A stretch of DNA of 64,000 nt. It comes from Vermamoeba vermiformis (lineage: Eukaryota > Tubulinea > Echinamoebida). The notes under the pieces were generated by a model. The model did not search any database, was not told the origin of the DNA, and worked only from the letters and a program-made list of their open reading frames with translations. The translations under genes and the position numbers were made by a program. Shown here in pieces: positions 32,675 through 46,451 of the stretch. How positions within the stretch are numbered: the first letter of the stretch is position 1; each line of letters opens with the position of its first letter. The stretch covers positions 1 through 64,000 of the forward strand of contig JBEWZL010000106.1 of the NCBI GenBank assembly GCA_045837725.1, read 5' to 3'.

Positions 32675-33649
32675 CAATCATTTCTGTTCAGAAAAGGATT
32701 AGCTTTCAAATCCACAAAAATCCGTGATTATCTTTCATAAAATTTATCCGAATCGAATCCACATTATTTAGCATCATTATTAACATTATGAGACCAATTA
32801 TTTTTGTTATTTTAATAGATTTGGTTGTACACGATCCACCATAACACAAATAATTTGCATCCATACCTAATAAGAGGACCCGCGGGTGGTCAAATAGTTA
32901 AGGTGTGGTAGCAAACGCTTGGAACTGATACGAAATGAACCAATTAAATTGTTCCGAAACAGTCGGGGACAAAACGTCATAGAGCACACTAAAATTTCAT
33001 TTCACGTGGTTAGGGACGACGTATGACAGTTACCAATTAGAATTGCACGCTCCCGACAAGATTCTATTCAATTAAATCACTGTTATGGAAAGAAGAAGAA
33101 TAGTATATTCACGAGAAGGGACGGGATCGGTCATATAACGGGATCCGTTTAGTGCATTCAATGAAATTCAATTCATCCATGGTCTGTTGCATGCACAGTA
33201 GTTTGTACAAGATATACAGAAGCTGTTTACTGAGTTTTCGGCAACTACTTGCCAAATTTAGTAACGTAAGTGCATTCGATACGCACGGAAGAACCAGATC
33301 ACCGGATAACCTCCTCAAACTGCGGAAATAAATTAATGATACTACCGCGGTCACTCGGTAGTATTAAATTACGATTATGTAATCTCTAATCTCTTTCAGC
33401 AGTGTCGCGCGGGTTGCCAGATAAATCTCGCATTATCTGCCGAAATAATTGATGGGCCCCAGATATTTATCTCCTTTGTGATCTCTACGGCACTCTTTTA
33501 AGACCACCATACTCGAGATTTTGTTCGGGAAACGAAACAAATTTAATTTTTAATGTACACACGCTCAGCTTGCTTCGCCAACAAGACAAAAAGTACGAAG
33601 AACGGCCGACACGCAAAAAAATTCTCGCAAAAAGTATGGTGATGATATA
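32675..33649. other. Intergenic region with a possible F-box-like exon
   Basis: On the minus strand an acceptor-like TTTCCGCAG at about 33322 is followed by an open reading to 33109 (LRRLSGDLVLPCVSN, LLNLASSCRKLS), which faintly resembles an F-box. I find no matching upstream exon, so it may be a relic or chance. The rest shows no gene. Confidence 0.3.
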
Positions 33650-36600
33650 TTACTGGTGCACTTCTCTCGTGCTTCGATTTGATTTGTTCTTTGAGCTGCT
33701 CGATCCAGCGGAATCCATAGAAACTTTGGAACCGGATGCTTTCGAATGACGGCTGGAGCGTGAATCTTCGCTCGGAGTACCACTATGCGAGCCAGAGCCC
33801 TCTCGTGCAGAATCTCTCTTAGTGGAAGATCGTTTCTTACGCTGCTAAAAAGTTTATGAGTAAAAGTTTATCCGACAGACTAGTTCACAATGTTTATCCG
33901 AAATAAGGCACTATATAGTGATGTATTTGTGATAAAGTTATTACGGGATTTCTAGCGAGGATCAAATAAATGAAAAAACTTTTGGATCCAGATCTGGATG
34001 TGCACGAAGCTTACCTTAGGACTACGGTCTCGTTCGCTCGAGCCACTCTTAGCACTAACACTGCTTGCGCTCTTCTTTACGACATCCACTTGTGACTCTT
34101 TTTTGTGCATTTCGTGAGCAGATTGAGAGACCTTAACAGGCGTGTTCACCTTGCCGTTGCTATCATGGTCGTTGCTCGACTTCAACTCGTTGTCGTGTTT
34201 CAACTCATCCAGCGAATCATTGTGATATCCAGAGCTCGAATTATAGCTATTCGTGCTATCTGAAGTCATTTGGTTCGTGGTTGAGGAGTTCGTGGTCGAA
34301 TCGGTCGTTGAGGATTGGATCTTGCGTTCTTTGATCTCGCGGAAGATATTCAATATTTCCTCATCACCAATAGTGGTCTGTTGCAATAAAACGATTAAAG
34401 ATTGTCCGTGATACTGGCATAATGTAGATCACGTAGATCTCACAAAATTAATACTTGGATTGAAACTATGTCTGATATCATGTTAATATCGCAACTATAC
34501 GTACCTTAGCGTTAACTATGAATGGGTGTTCTAATAAATTACGAGCGGTTGGACGTTCTTTTGGATCCATTTTCAGACAGCATGAAACAAAGTCGTTGAA
34601 CTCCTTGCTGAATCGACCAGGATTGCTTAATGTCGGTACCTTGCCCTATAATCAAACTCATTAATACAACTTATAAATCGTTAGCATTGCAAGATATCAC
34701 ACCACGGGCATTTAATTGAAAAAAAGATTCGATCTGCTCCGCATTAAAAGATGAAAATAATACAGAAATTAAGAATGGCTATATAAGGTTATTTGACGCA
34801 CCTGGCTAATGCCTAACATGATTGCATAGGGATTAGTGTCCTTGAATGGAGTAGACTTTTCGGCCAATTCAATAGCGGTGATTCCGAGGGACCAAATATC
34901 CGCCTTTTGGTTATAGCCCTCCTCTTTGAATATTTCTGGCGCCATCCAGCTAAAAATAGAAACGTAAATTTGATGATTCAGCAGAAAACTCCGGATAACA
35001 TAAAAAACCAATCAACGGAACATTAAGATTGTCTTATATGTCTATTATAGTCACGTTACTTACCTAGGAGTACCAACAATCGTATTTTTCAATTTATCTT
35101 CGATGAGTTTGCTGGCAATGCTGAAATCGGCTATAATTAAAGTTTAGTATTGTGTACTTTGACCAGTAAATTGCAACGTACCAATCTTAATTTTAGCATA
35201 TGACGTTAACAATAAGTTGGCCGCTTTGACGTCACGATGGATCTTGCCGTTTTCGTGGATGTATGCTAAACCGGACAAAACTTGAATCAAGATAGTAGCA
35301 AGTGCGTTCTCGGATAACATCTTATTCGTCTTCTTTAAGAACGAGTCAATAGCACCTCCCTTGCAATACTCCATTACAATCTGAAATCACGCAGTTAGCA
35401 AAAGAACGGAGCTGCATTTAACCAAATAAGGTAAAATTTCGCGTTTACACCCCCAATAAAAACATTTGCAAAGCATGCTTAAAGAAATGAAACGGTTAGT
35501 ATAACACATACCCAGTGCGTATTCTCGTGCTGGTAACATCCATAATATTGGATCACGTTTGGATGTGCCATTGCTTTCAATAGCTCGACTTCGTTTACCA
35601 AGCCATCAAATGAAGAATGAAGGATCTTAACAGCAACAAGGTGGTTATTAGCCTTGAATCGTGCCTTATGTACGCGTCCATAAGCCCTACAAATAGATTT
35701 TTAATAAATCTAAAAATAGCCCGTAAAATTCTCTCGATCTAATGAAAACCGCCATGGCGGAAGAATACGTACCCTGTTCCAAGGAGCCTTCCTAATATGA
35801 ACAACTTGGTTGGGTTTGCTGAGAATACCAAAGCTCCTTTTCTATTTTTAGTAAAGAATATGGTTAGCAATTTTATATTCACTGAACGTGGCACAGATCC
35901 ACGGGCAATTGTTCGTTTTCCGATAAGCTCCGCGTGTTCCAATTACTTAACGTTATAGCAACAATACTTACAGGTCAAGCTCGCCACGTAATAACTTGTT
36001 CTCAGTTTCCAACATCCGCAATCGTTCTTTCAGCTGCGTAATATCTTCATCACCTACATCCGAGCTCGAACCTTCTATCTGCTGTCGAGGTTATAAATAA
36101 GAAGAGTTGAATAATTAATCTATTGGAGTTCAAAAAAGAATTTCGGATCTTTTTCAAAAAAGCAATCGGAGATTTGTAAGATCTCTTAGTTGATCTTATT
36201 CAGCTTTCAAATGCATATATTCGTATTAAAGAGTATTTGTCCGATCGTTGGTACCTTTTTTTGTTGTCTAAAAGTGGCGATAAAGGTCGTTTGGCCTTCT
36301 TTGTTAAGCTCTCCCAACGAGATCTCGACTAATTAATAAATTCATCGTTAGTATTGCACAGAATAGTACGTTTACGATGAATAATCTTTTTAGTATGCGA
36401 AAATCGACACATTCAGTGAACAATATCTTCCAGATCCGATCAGATCAAAAATTATTTTGAACTTACCATCCAGAGGATTGCCATCTTTGTGCTTTCCTCG
36501 GACTATACGCCTAATACCAATAAGCCTACGCTCGCCAGTTCGATGGTAGTTGTCGATCCAACGGTCATGCCTACAATTTGCAAGGATTAGAATAAAAGTT

Positions 36601-37457
36601 AAAAATTGTGTTTAGCACATCCGCAGAAAATTTGGCAACAAAATCAAGTGCCAAACTAATCGTTGTAATTATGATAATACTATCGTGCTTACTTTCTCGC
36701 TAAATCATCAACCATTAGCTCTTTTACGTTTTGACCCACCATCTCGCTCTTTTTGTAACTAGTAAATACGCATTAATTCCGTTACCGTTGATTACGGGCT
36801 ATTTATGCAACATATAAACGCTATTTATCGTGCTTACCCGAAGAGTTGTTCAGCTGCCGCGTTGAATCCAATAATCGTTCCTTCGCGATTACTCATAACA
36901 ACCGCATCATTAATGTTCTCGAGCGTATCTTCGATAGAAAGGCTTTGCGTGCACCCAGCAGTCTATAATATTCGCAAGTTAATATAATTTTGAGATTGAT
37001 TATCAGATCCGAACCAGAAAAGTAAAAATAAGAATTACGCAAATAAGACTAGATCTGAAGCGCTAATCATGACTGAATTGTAAAATTATATATTTAGCTT
37101 TAAATAAAGCAAATAAGGTTAATAATAGGCCGTGAAATCAACCCCGGCCCCGATAAATTAATATTTAATTCTCGTTCTTACTTGAATAGTCCGGATCCAT
37201 CGCTCAACCTCCTCTTTGCTTTTGCATTGGAAGAATATAAACTGCTTAGATTTGCCGAATATACCAAAGCTGTACTGTTTTTTGGTCAATCTCTCGGCAT
37301 CTTGCACTACCGTATCATTGAGCGTGATAGTTTGCTTAGGCTTGCGTGCGTCGTGTCGTGAATATATTTTGAGCTCATGTCCTTCCAATCTGACGTAGAC
37401 TGTCTTCCATTTGCCCCAGACACCTTTTTTCTCTAGATATCCTTCCAGTTTCTCCAT
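33650..37457 (-). CDS. PH-PAS-STE20-type protein kinase
   Basis: Order from ATG 37457: PH domain at residues about 1-98 (LEGYLEKKGVWGKWKTVYVR ... EEVERWIRTIQ), PAS domain at about 105-200 (IEDTLENINDAVVMSNREGT, IIGFNAAAEQLFG, GKHKDGNPLDVEIS), a short coiled coil (KERLRMLETENKLLRGELDL), then a kinase at about 265-530. The kinase has GTGAYGRVHKARF, VAVKIL, IVMEYCKGGAIDSF, catalytic loop IHRDVKAANLLL, and IVGTPSWMAPEIF with ADIWSLGITAIELA, which is STE20/MST type. The metal motif reads DFS, not DFG (KIADFSIASKL, about 35135). The C-terminus is Ser-rich and basic (about 190 residues). The PH domain suggests lipid-directed recruitment and the PAS domain a sensor or dimer role; both are inference. 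Confidence 0.87.
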
Positions 37458-38433
37458 CTGGCTCTAACAAGGCTTCAACTATATTACTACAAATATATTA
37501 TATGTACATAAACTATAAAATGGTGTGAAGCCTGTTGTGGTCGTCGAAGAAGGGCAAAAATAGTATACCGAGTGGAGAAAATTTTGTGCCGCTTGCCCGA
37601 GGATAGAAATTCACCACGTGGCTCGGATCACGTACGCCGCAGGACGGCGCTGAATGGACAGACTCGTGAAATATAAACCAAATGTCAAGGTAGAATGTGT
37701 GCGTCAGATTCGAGAGTAGCAAATGTAAGATGAGCGAGCTTCAGGGCAGAACTATTGGACCAAACAAATCTTGACTAGTAATTTGAGACTACTTGCTAGT
37801 AATTTCTATCGTGAAATTGCAAAATAAGCTGCTGTAACAGCATTATAATCAATTTTTCGGTATTATTCGATGCGTAAATCCTAAAAACTCGTTCGCGCGA
37901 CTTAAATTCCATTTCCTTTAGCCTAAACAAGCCGTGGCAATGTATAATTACGTAGGTATGCTTCATATTGAATTCCGCGCCTCCGTGCTCATCTCAAATG
38001 CAACGGCTGGCTGCATCGGGACCCTTCTTACTGGGCTCGTGTTTGTGGCCATAAATCTAAATTAGGCAATCGGATGGTGTCTTATGTAATGTGCGCGGTC
38101 TGGTGTTTGTCTCCAAGCTCGTGATAATTAGCCCAAACAAGGCAACAAACCTAAATTGTCTTGAAACGGTCGTTTTTGTTATTACTCGCACAGATCACCA
38201 GCAAACACATAACGTGCTCGTGTATTTATAGCACGTATTTAATATACAACAGATTAGTTAGGCCCTTAGAAACAGCTAGTCCGTTACGAATCAAAAAAAA
38301 CCGCCAAGCGATTCAGATTCGATAGTATCAAGCTCAATACGGATTACTATAGACGATTGGATTGATATATATTTGCATTTGGATGATTTAGTGCAATCAC
38401 TATTATAAAACAACGCAGACAGAATAAGATAAA
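37458..38433. other. Intergenic region between divergent kinase genes
   Basis: About 975 bases holding both promoters. Some readings are open (for example minus 37722-37513) but have poor codon pattern and no splice partners. No RNA gene or repeat is seen. Confidence 0.45.
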
Positions 38434-41198
38434 ATGGGCTGTGTAAAATCTAAAGAGACAGTTGCTTTGGATCCAGTTCATGGTAATATATTATAGACGT
38501 ATATATGCATTTAATGGGACATTGTTGCCAGCTTAATAATAGTTTGCATACGAGAAAATTTAATTTAGTTTTGTATTTTAGTGGATGGCCACGCGATTTT
38601 TAACGGCTAATTTGATTCATATTGTAATTATAATATTATAAAATACCCATAATAATTCACAAAAAACTCATAATGCTGGCCAATCAATGGAAATTCAAAA
38701 TTAAATTTTTCATTGATGCGTTAATTTGACACTAACGTCCTTATTAAATATTAGTAACGCTCGATCATTTCGAAAAGCTACGAGTCGTTGGCAAAGGAGC
38801 GTTCGGCAAGGTAAGCAATCTCATCTTCCCTATCTTTAATGGCGAATCTGCTTTTAGCCCGGCTAATGACATTTGACGTCTATAAAAAATTATATTCATA
38901 GGCCCGAAAATGCTATAATCTCAAATCCTTATTTCTATCTCGTTAGGAGTACCTCCAGGCCTAAAAATTACTGCATTTTTCCTTTGCACTAATTTTATCT
39001 TTAATTAACGCCGTTTTGAAATTTCTAAATGCTGAATCTGCTCATCTAGGTCCACGCCGTTCAACGACGCGATAAGAAAGTGTTATATGCTATGAAAGTG
39101 CTCGATAAACAAGAGCTGATTAATAAGAAGATGGTTTCAAGCGTTTTACGTGAACGAGAATTTTTGGCCCGAATCTCGTACCCGCTCATCGTTAACTTGT
39201 GCTATGCTTTCCAAACAGGTACGTACCGACATAATTATAGCCGTGTATCTCATTAACGCTTCATTTTGCGCAGAGGCGGAGTTGCTAATGATTGTCGATC
39301 TGATGCTCGGCGGTGCACTTCGTTATCATTTAAACCACGACAAACACTTCAGTGAGGATAGGTGCAGGTTCTACGTGGCCCAGACGGCACTCTCATTACA
39401 CTACTTGCATCGTAGAGGATTAGTGCACCGAGATATAAAACCAGACAATTTGCTTTTGGATGCGGAAGGTAAGCAAAAAAAAATTAAAAATAATATAAGA
39501 CGGTAGATCTGTGGCGAATAATTGCTGCGGAACTATACGTACTATTAGATCGTTTTATTTTCGAAGTCGTTCAAATGTTCGCTTGCCTAAAGTAGCAATT
39601 TTATGGGTCTGAAATTTTCTTATGCCTAAAGCGGATCTGATTAATTAAGAACGAGCTAGTTACTGAGATAATAATACTGTCTTATATTGCGATCGTATTT
39701 AATAATATTTTTTTATAACGGCTAGCTCGGATATGATATTCAGGCCAGATCAAGCCTTTTAAAATTATTATTGATTCAATTTAATTATATTTTCGAATCG
39801 GAAGGACTCGCTACGCTTCTTATGAATATATGACGCATTATAATAATTGTTTTGTATTAATAGGTAATTGCCACGTTACCGATTTCAACCTTTCAATCGA
39901 AGTGCCTAAAGGAGGTCTACGAGGGACTGCAGGAACAAGAAATTATATTGGTACGTGCAATATACATATATGTGGCATATATAGCCATTTGGAATAGTAA
40001 ACAAGACTAACAGTTCGTTTTTTTGTCGATCAGCTCCCGAGATCCTGAACCGCAAGCCTTATGGTTTCTCAGTTGATTGGTTCTCGCTGGGCGTGTTATT
40101 ATATGAAATGTTTACAGGACGGGTAAGTATTAGATACCTGTATATAAGCATATTCACACGCGCTACATTCATTTCGAAAACTTGGCTCGTGCAAATCTGC
40201 TCCGTTACGAAATTATTTCGCTGAAAATGCCGTACTATATGATGATAGTACTAATATTATGTTATTTAGTTGCCATTTAGCCAAAGAAAGGATGAAAAAG
40301 AGTTCAAATTCGATACAGATGAGTTGTACTTGCCGAGCTCCACTTCAAAGGGCTTGAAACAAGTATTGTTTGGCGTAAGTTAATATAAATATCCATGATA
40401 TATATTCAATGCTTATATAATATTATTACAGTTATTGGAGCAAGATCCGGCTAAGCGGTTCAATTTTGAAACTTTAAAACAACAAGAATGGTTTGAAGGA
40501 CTCAATTGGGAGGACCTAGAGAATAAGAGAATTAAGCCGCCATTCCAACCCGATCAAGTAAGCACTTTTTTTACTGATTTTTCGTTTTGAAACGGATCCA
40601 GTACGCGCTGGGCATAAATTTAATTATTAATTTATTTTCTTTGAAATTATAATCGGGATGGCATCGCAAGTATTATTGGCGATTTTTAGAAATTATTTGA
40701 AATATTTTTACGCATTACTAAGCGAATTTTGTCGTGGATCCGCGTACCGTACTTTGAGTCCCTAATTCTTATTTGTTAATTCAGAAACACGCCAACTTTG
40801 ACGGTACATTTGACTTGGACGAGCAGTTCGAGACTAAGAAGAAGAAGGTAGCTGTAACAGCTGAGCTGGACGAGCAATTCAAGGGCTGGGACTACAACCC
40901 TGAAGTCGACGGCAAGAAGACTCCCAGACCATTGCTTACCTCTGAGAATAGCACCGATGACATCATCAACGCACCTACAGTAGGCAATTTCGATATGAGC
41001 AATCCTGGTACAGTTCAGTGGCCGGAAACGGATGCGGAAGATGCGCAGATGACGAGCGAATCTGAAGGAAAAAAGAAAGCTAATGGCCAGAATGGTAAAG
41101 CCCAAGCCAATGGAAATGGAAACTCGCAGAGTTCAGTCAGCGAGAGCTCCTCCTCTGGATCTGACTCTGGCTCCGAATCTCCTGTCGAAAACAAATAG
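38434..41198 (+). CDS. YANK/STK32-like AGC-group kinase, probably myristoylated
   Basis: The start MGCVKSKE at 38434 has Gly2, Cys3 and Ser6, as in N-myristoylated, palmitoylated proteins. Exons follow at about 38759-38810 ([15 protein letters not shown]), 39050-39219 ([13 protein letters not shown]), 39273-39469 ([14 protein letters not shown]), 39863-39951 ([13 protein letters not shown]), 40032-40120 ([20 protein letters not shown]), 40268-40373, 40431-40558 and 40785-41198. DFN in place of DFG is the usual state in YANK/STK32 kinases, so it is not a defect. The C-tail ([15 protein letters not shown]) resembles the family tail, then becomes acidic and Ser/Gly-rich. Substrates are unknown. 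Expected site of action is the plasma membrane. Confidence 0.87.
39652..39729. repeat. Inverted repeat in a kinase intron
   Basis: CGAGCTAG (39652-39659) and CTAGCTCG (39722-39729) are perfect 8-base arms, with TTA/TAA next to them, around about 60 AT-rich bases. The host intron (about 39470-39862) is several times the usual size. It could be a small RNA or chance. Confidence 0.25.
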
Positions 41199-42348
41199 AA
41201 GATAGAAAGACAAAAACCCAAGTGGCGAGGCTTCATCACTTCGTCATAATGTAATTGAATTAACTTATTTATAAGTAAGTAGCTAATCATAATAACAAGA
41301 TCTTGCCTTCAAAAGTTAGAAATTTAATTGTTAACTCCGTTACACAAATCTGCATTAAATACCAAATCAAATCTCGTTAATATATTTAATTAAATACGAT
41401 TAATTAATGCCTTCCCAAGCCAAACAGTTTCAGTTATTAACGGATTTGTTTATCGTAGATTCGCGAATATCGTCAAGAAAGAAAAAAAATCAATAACTAG
41501 AGCTCTAGTAATATCTGATAATGCATGTATTATACGTTAGAATAAAAACCCTTTATTTATGATTTAAGGGAGTGCATAACGACTAAGAGAACGATCCAGA
41601 TCCTTACAAATACAATAGTTCCGTTGGTACGATATCGGAGTGATTTGTGCTATTATTGTATCATTGTATTACGGCAGAAGCTGCATCGTGTTGGTGAATA
41701 CGTAAAATTTGAATACAACGAGCAAATTTGGCAAGTCTTTCACCACGATGGTGTTTTGAACTTGAAATTTCTGGTTATTCTCTGTGGCCTGTTGGTGATG
41801 CACAGAAGTGGAATATCTTGGGGTACTTTGCGTCGCTCAGCCTTGATTAGTTCCAGAGTGACTGGTGTGCTTCTATGTAATGTAGTGCTCGTAGTGGGTG
41901 TGAAGATGGTAGGGGGAAAGTTTTGGGGGTTTTTTTTCTTTTTTTTTTGGGTTTACCAGGTTTGCCAGTGTGTTTCACTTGAATGGCCAAAGGAATTGAC
42001 TTACTAGTGTAGATGGCAACATCCCACGAAGGCTTTATCACCGTTTCTTAGAACGGCATGCGATTTAGGCTGTAACGAATTACACAGGTGAAACTTACGT
42101 AATTTTTACACACCCGTGTACAGAGTAATGTATTGCACGTGCACGGCAGAGCACCACCGTGTAATTAGAAATAGACCTTAGTTTATTTCGAATAGGCATA
42201 CGGACAGGCGCTCAAACATTCTCAATCACCAATGCTATTGCTTGGTATCAATCTGGACAGACTAGAGAAGTTTTTGGCTTGTGCCGTACAAAAAAACAGT
42301 CCGCTTACTAGTTACAAATGCACACGTTTTATTTACTCGGAGCTTCTT
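41199..42348. other. Intergenic region between convergent genes
   Basis: About 1.15 kb between the 3' ends of the kinase and allantoinase genes. It has G- and T-runs (about 41920-41950) and open readings on both strands (plus 41624-42007) whose codon pattern is poor. I see no supported gene. Confidence 0.4.
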
Positions 42349-45300
42349 CTAGTTCGAGCCCTGAGAGACAGGACGGAAAGGCTTGGTCCATTCACCGACT
42401 GGTTTCTCAGTGGTGTACTGACCTTCTTTGTAAATCAATTGACCGCGCAACCAAGTCTGTTTAACCACGCCGCGCAGCTTCTCGTTGACGTACGGGCTGA
42501 CTTTGTTTTTGAACTGCAAATCTGTTGGTGCCACAGTCCATTCCTCCTCGGGGTCCCAAATCACGAAATCCGCGTCTTTGCCGATAGAGATACTTCCTAA
42601 TTAGGAAATAACGTCAGAAAGGTGCTCACTAACACCAACAAAAATTTCACGTGCAAAAATTTCCAAGTCAAAATATGGTTAGGGTGACACTTTGACGACA
42701 CGCCGGTCTGATCTATTGCCAAATATGGTAATAAATTACCTTTTGTTTGATCAAGTTTGACGAGCTCAGCAGTTTGTAGTGACATCCATCGTGCCAGTTG
42801 ATTAATAGAGCAGCCTCGTTCGCTTGCACGAGTCCACACAGCAGGCAAGCCGAGTTGCAACGAAGCAATGCCACCCCACGCAGACATCAAATCACCGCTG
42901 TCTAACTTCTTCAACTCAGGCACGCAAGGTGAGTGGTCTGAAATAACTTGAGTGATGACACCTGTCAAACAATATGTTAGAATAGTTGAACAATTGCGGT
43001 CCGATCCGGATCTAGCCGAAAAAATTGACACGTGTCATTTGCGCTGAATAATTGATGCATCGTAGTGCGAATAGACCTTTCGGATTACGAGCCGATAATA
43101 CGATTTGAATGCAGGCATGTAATTGTGATGCCAGATCTAAGTGCCTTTCATGAATTACCTTCTTTAAGTGCGTTCCACAACTTTTCTCTGTTTTCCTTTT
43201 CACGAATAGGAGGACAGCATTTGAAGACTGGCGCACTGTCAGGGATCTGTAAAATAAGTATTAGAATCAAAGCGCGATCTGGTATCGGAAAGATTTCATG
43301 AAATTTTGATTCGGTTCGTGAAACAAAGTATCTAGCTAATTTTAGCGCGGTCTTCAGAAAAATCTTGATTGTTCCGCGGATACTGTCGTTCGGAAAATCG
43401 CTCCGATGACCCGATAATCTTCAAGTCATTCCAAATATAGCTATTTCCAAACACAGTAATTGCAATAATAGTGCGGATGATGACTTACGGTTTCAGAAGC
43501 AAAATACAAGTAATGGAAAGTAGTCTCAGCAGTGATATTAACACCAGTAGCCTTAGCACGACGAATCATGTGCACGGCGTCAGATGAAGACAAGTGCACG
43601 ATGTGGCAGTGTTGACCGTACTCTTTGCTCACGTCAATCACGGTCTTGATCGCTTCATTCTCGAACTCGCGCGGTCTGCTGTTCAAGAAGGTCGAGTACT
43701 TTGTGGGCTCCTTAAAATCAATTAATTAGCATAAAAATCGATAGTAGGTCCCGGGAACTATAGTCTATATTAATATCATTGTTCTAAAATTAAATACAAT
43801 CGTAAAATTTCCGCGTCAACAAGACGGATCAGATCCATCAAATTTTCCATATAATTTTGTGCGAGCAATAAAATATAATACAATAATTTTAACTATTTAG
43901 TACTATGTAATTATACTATTAATAATATTGGTATTAAATTGGACTTACCTCGTGAGCGTGAGGTTTGGCCGAGTGACAGGTGTCAACTTCAGCGTGGAAC
44001 ATGTACACGACTGCAAATAAGACAAGGTTAATATACGCTCGAATAGTATCTAGCCGAGGGCTGGGAGATATTATGATGAAATTTACCTGAACGACCGGTC
44101 TTGGCTTCGTGCTCCTTCAACGTCTTGCACGCGAGTTTGATTTGATCTGTTGTCACGTGTGGGAACTCATCCAAGCCACTATAGCACAATAAAAACAACA
44201 TCAATACCGAAAATAACATAGTAGTGCATATATAAGTCGTTCATCGGCAAAGCAGATCTTGATCGGATCCGCTCCGAAAAAATTTAAGGTGGTTCATATT
44301 ACATACAATATTATAGTAGTGTAATTAACTAGCAATGGGGGATAAGCGGAATTAAATTTTTAGGGGCTAGAATTGAGCTGCAAATGAAAATTTTCAGTGA
44401 AGCGCAACACGTACCTGTGAATCATAAAGCACTTGAAGCCGACGACTCCGAGATCGATCATTGGTCCCAATTCTTTTTCGTTGCCGGGCACAATGCCACC
44501 CAACAGTCCGACATCGACCCACAGCTTGTCACGTGTCGAATCGACTTTGATTTTGAGCGCATCCACGGTGGTGGTCACTGGGATGCTGTTCAACGGCATG
44601 TCAACAATAGTAGTGACACCTCCTATATTAGGCAAGTTTAGTTAGTACGGTGACGCTTTTGAGTAATAAAATTTCCTTTTTAGGAAGTCAGATCTAATAA
44701 TTTGCTCACGTAAAAAATTTAACGAGTAAAAAATCCGTAGTTTTGTTATGAGTGTCATTTCATGAATGATAGTTCGTAGTGAGTGTTTGCAAGAATTTAT
44801 GCAAAGATTCGTACCTGCAGCAGCAGCACGTGTTGCGGTTTCAAAGCCTTCCCAAGCAGCTACACAAAAATAATTTTCGTTAGAACTCGTTCCACGCAAT
44901 AAAAATGGTTCATTTGCAATTGACTTCCATATTTAGTATTCGAAGAATAGTTGCAAAGTTTAGTGCTAACGAATTTTTGCAAAGTATTGTTCTTCGATGT
45001 TAAAAAACGTACTGTTGCCAGGCTCGTTGATGTGCACGTGATTATCGACCAATCCGGGCATGACCACGTGATTTCCAGCGTCAATGATGTGTGCATTAGC
45101 GAATTGAGCTCGAAGTGCATCGCCACTAATATCGGTGACTACATCCATTATGACTCCGCCACTAAAAAGGTAATGTAAAGTTTAGAATAATGGCGTCATA
45201 GTTAATAATGATAATAGTGTGCGTATATGTATTACGAGAAATTTACTTTGAATAATTTCTGTGTGGGGTAATATAAAATTGAACTTTATTTGGTAAATCC

Positions 45301-45951
45301 GTCAAAAAATGATGTGCAACCGATTCTATATGAGTAGTTTAAGTTCTATATAATACTTGTGATCGTATTATATTAATAGTATCGAATGACAAATGCTTTA
45401 GAATGATTTTCTGTGGTTAAATCGACAGAGAAATTGTCTCTACGAAAACTCGATAAAAAAATAACGTACAAAGGGGTGGATATCGAAAATGAATAGGAAA
45501 TATGTTATATATATTTTTAGTATTTTATATTATATTTTGTTTGTTTAAGAGGATTATTTTGAAGCGGATCAAAAATAATTACCTGACCGAGACAGCAGCG
45601 GGACCGAGATAATCACCAATTACGACCCGGTCTCCAATGAGAACGAAATCCTAATAAAAAATATGTTAGTAAAAGAATTTGCAGAATTCAGCGATGCATT
45701 AAAAAGCAGATCTCGTAAAAATTATTAAATTTCAATAATTTAGTCTCGGAGAATACCAAAGCGTCATAATACGCAAATCAGCAATTAATATTATGCAGAT
45801 ACTATAAAAATTATAGGGACGCAAATTGGCAACTTGTCGTTGCAGATGTCGGTTGGTTAAACATCCGTATTGAAACACAACGAGTTGAAAATTACAAATA
45901 ATGACAGCCTATATAAATAAATATGCCACTTACGTTGCTAGCAGCGCTCAT
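42349..45951 (-). CDS. Allantoinase
   Basis: Cyclic amidohydrolase that opens allantoin to allantoate in purine breakdown. ATG 45951 (MSAASN) and short exons lead to [15 protein letters not shown] and [14 protein letters not shown]. The metal site HxH is in [11 protein letters not shown], followed by [17 protein letters not shown] and [17 protein letters not shown], which is diagnostic for allantoinase rather than dihydroorotase. Further ligands: Lys in [11 protein letters not shown], His in [10 protein letters not shown] and [12 protein letters not shown], Asp in VISDHSPC. The C-terminus [13 protein letters not shown] completes the amidohydrolase beta-sandwich. TAG is at 42349. No other purine-degradation gene is in the window. 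Two introns near the 5' end (about 45590-45178 and 45945-45655) are long for this genome. Likely cytosolic. Confidence 0.93.
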
Positions 45952-46451
45952 TCGTGACTTGTTGCGTACGTGTTAATTTCACACGAAAATAATAAAACAG
46001 AATCGTTTTTCATTTTTAACGGAACAGATAAAGCACGCGATAATTATATCTTTGTTGGCTTATTAGGTTTTGGTATTTGTGGATGGAGAGCATGCCTTTA
46101 GCGATCTTCAGCTGTAGGAACACATCGAACTCCGGGAGCGTGCACCAAGGCGATGCCGTGCCAAATTAGACGAGAGGCTTAAATAGTTAAAATTGAGAAG
46201 CGAATGCTCTTTGAGGCTCTAACTAATAGTGAGGCTTCCAGGTAAGCATCCGAATTTTTTTTTTTGTTGATGCGAGTTAAACTTTTCTTCACTGAGGTAG
46301 AAATTCCTTTAAACTGCAATAAAATTATAGTAAAACAGTTTTGCGTATTTTCAGGTGTTCGAAGTCCCAAAATATCTTGGTAACGGACATATTTTTTCAC
46401 AGATCAGATCCAGCGAGCCGGAGTCAGACCGATCGAGACCGGCAAGCAAAA
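45952..46451. other. Intergenic region upstream of tRNA-Ser
   Basis: No coding exon. At 46090-46143 GCATGC and GCGTGC can pair around a stretch containing CACATCGAACTCCGGGAGC, which shares CACATC(C)GAACTCCG with the small RNA candidate at 26189-26248. A poly-T tract lies at about 46256-46265. Confidence 0.35.

Noticed and set aside
41624-42007. 127-codon reading on the plus strand with a run of Phe
   Set aside because: The Phe run comes from a poly-T tract; codon pattern is poor and the start is not supported.
42597-43031. Long minus-strand reading extending past the allantoinase exon
   Set aside because: Only the allantoinase part is coding; the ends run into introns with clear donors and acceptors.
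46092-46160. 5S-like CATCGAACTCCGGGAGC run as a second 5S gene
   Set aside because: No box C or terminal helix of a 5S gene follows; only a short local similarity.
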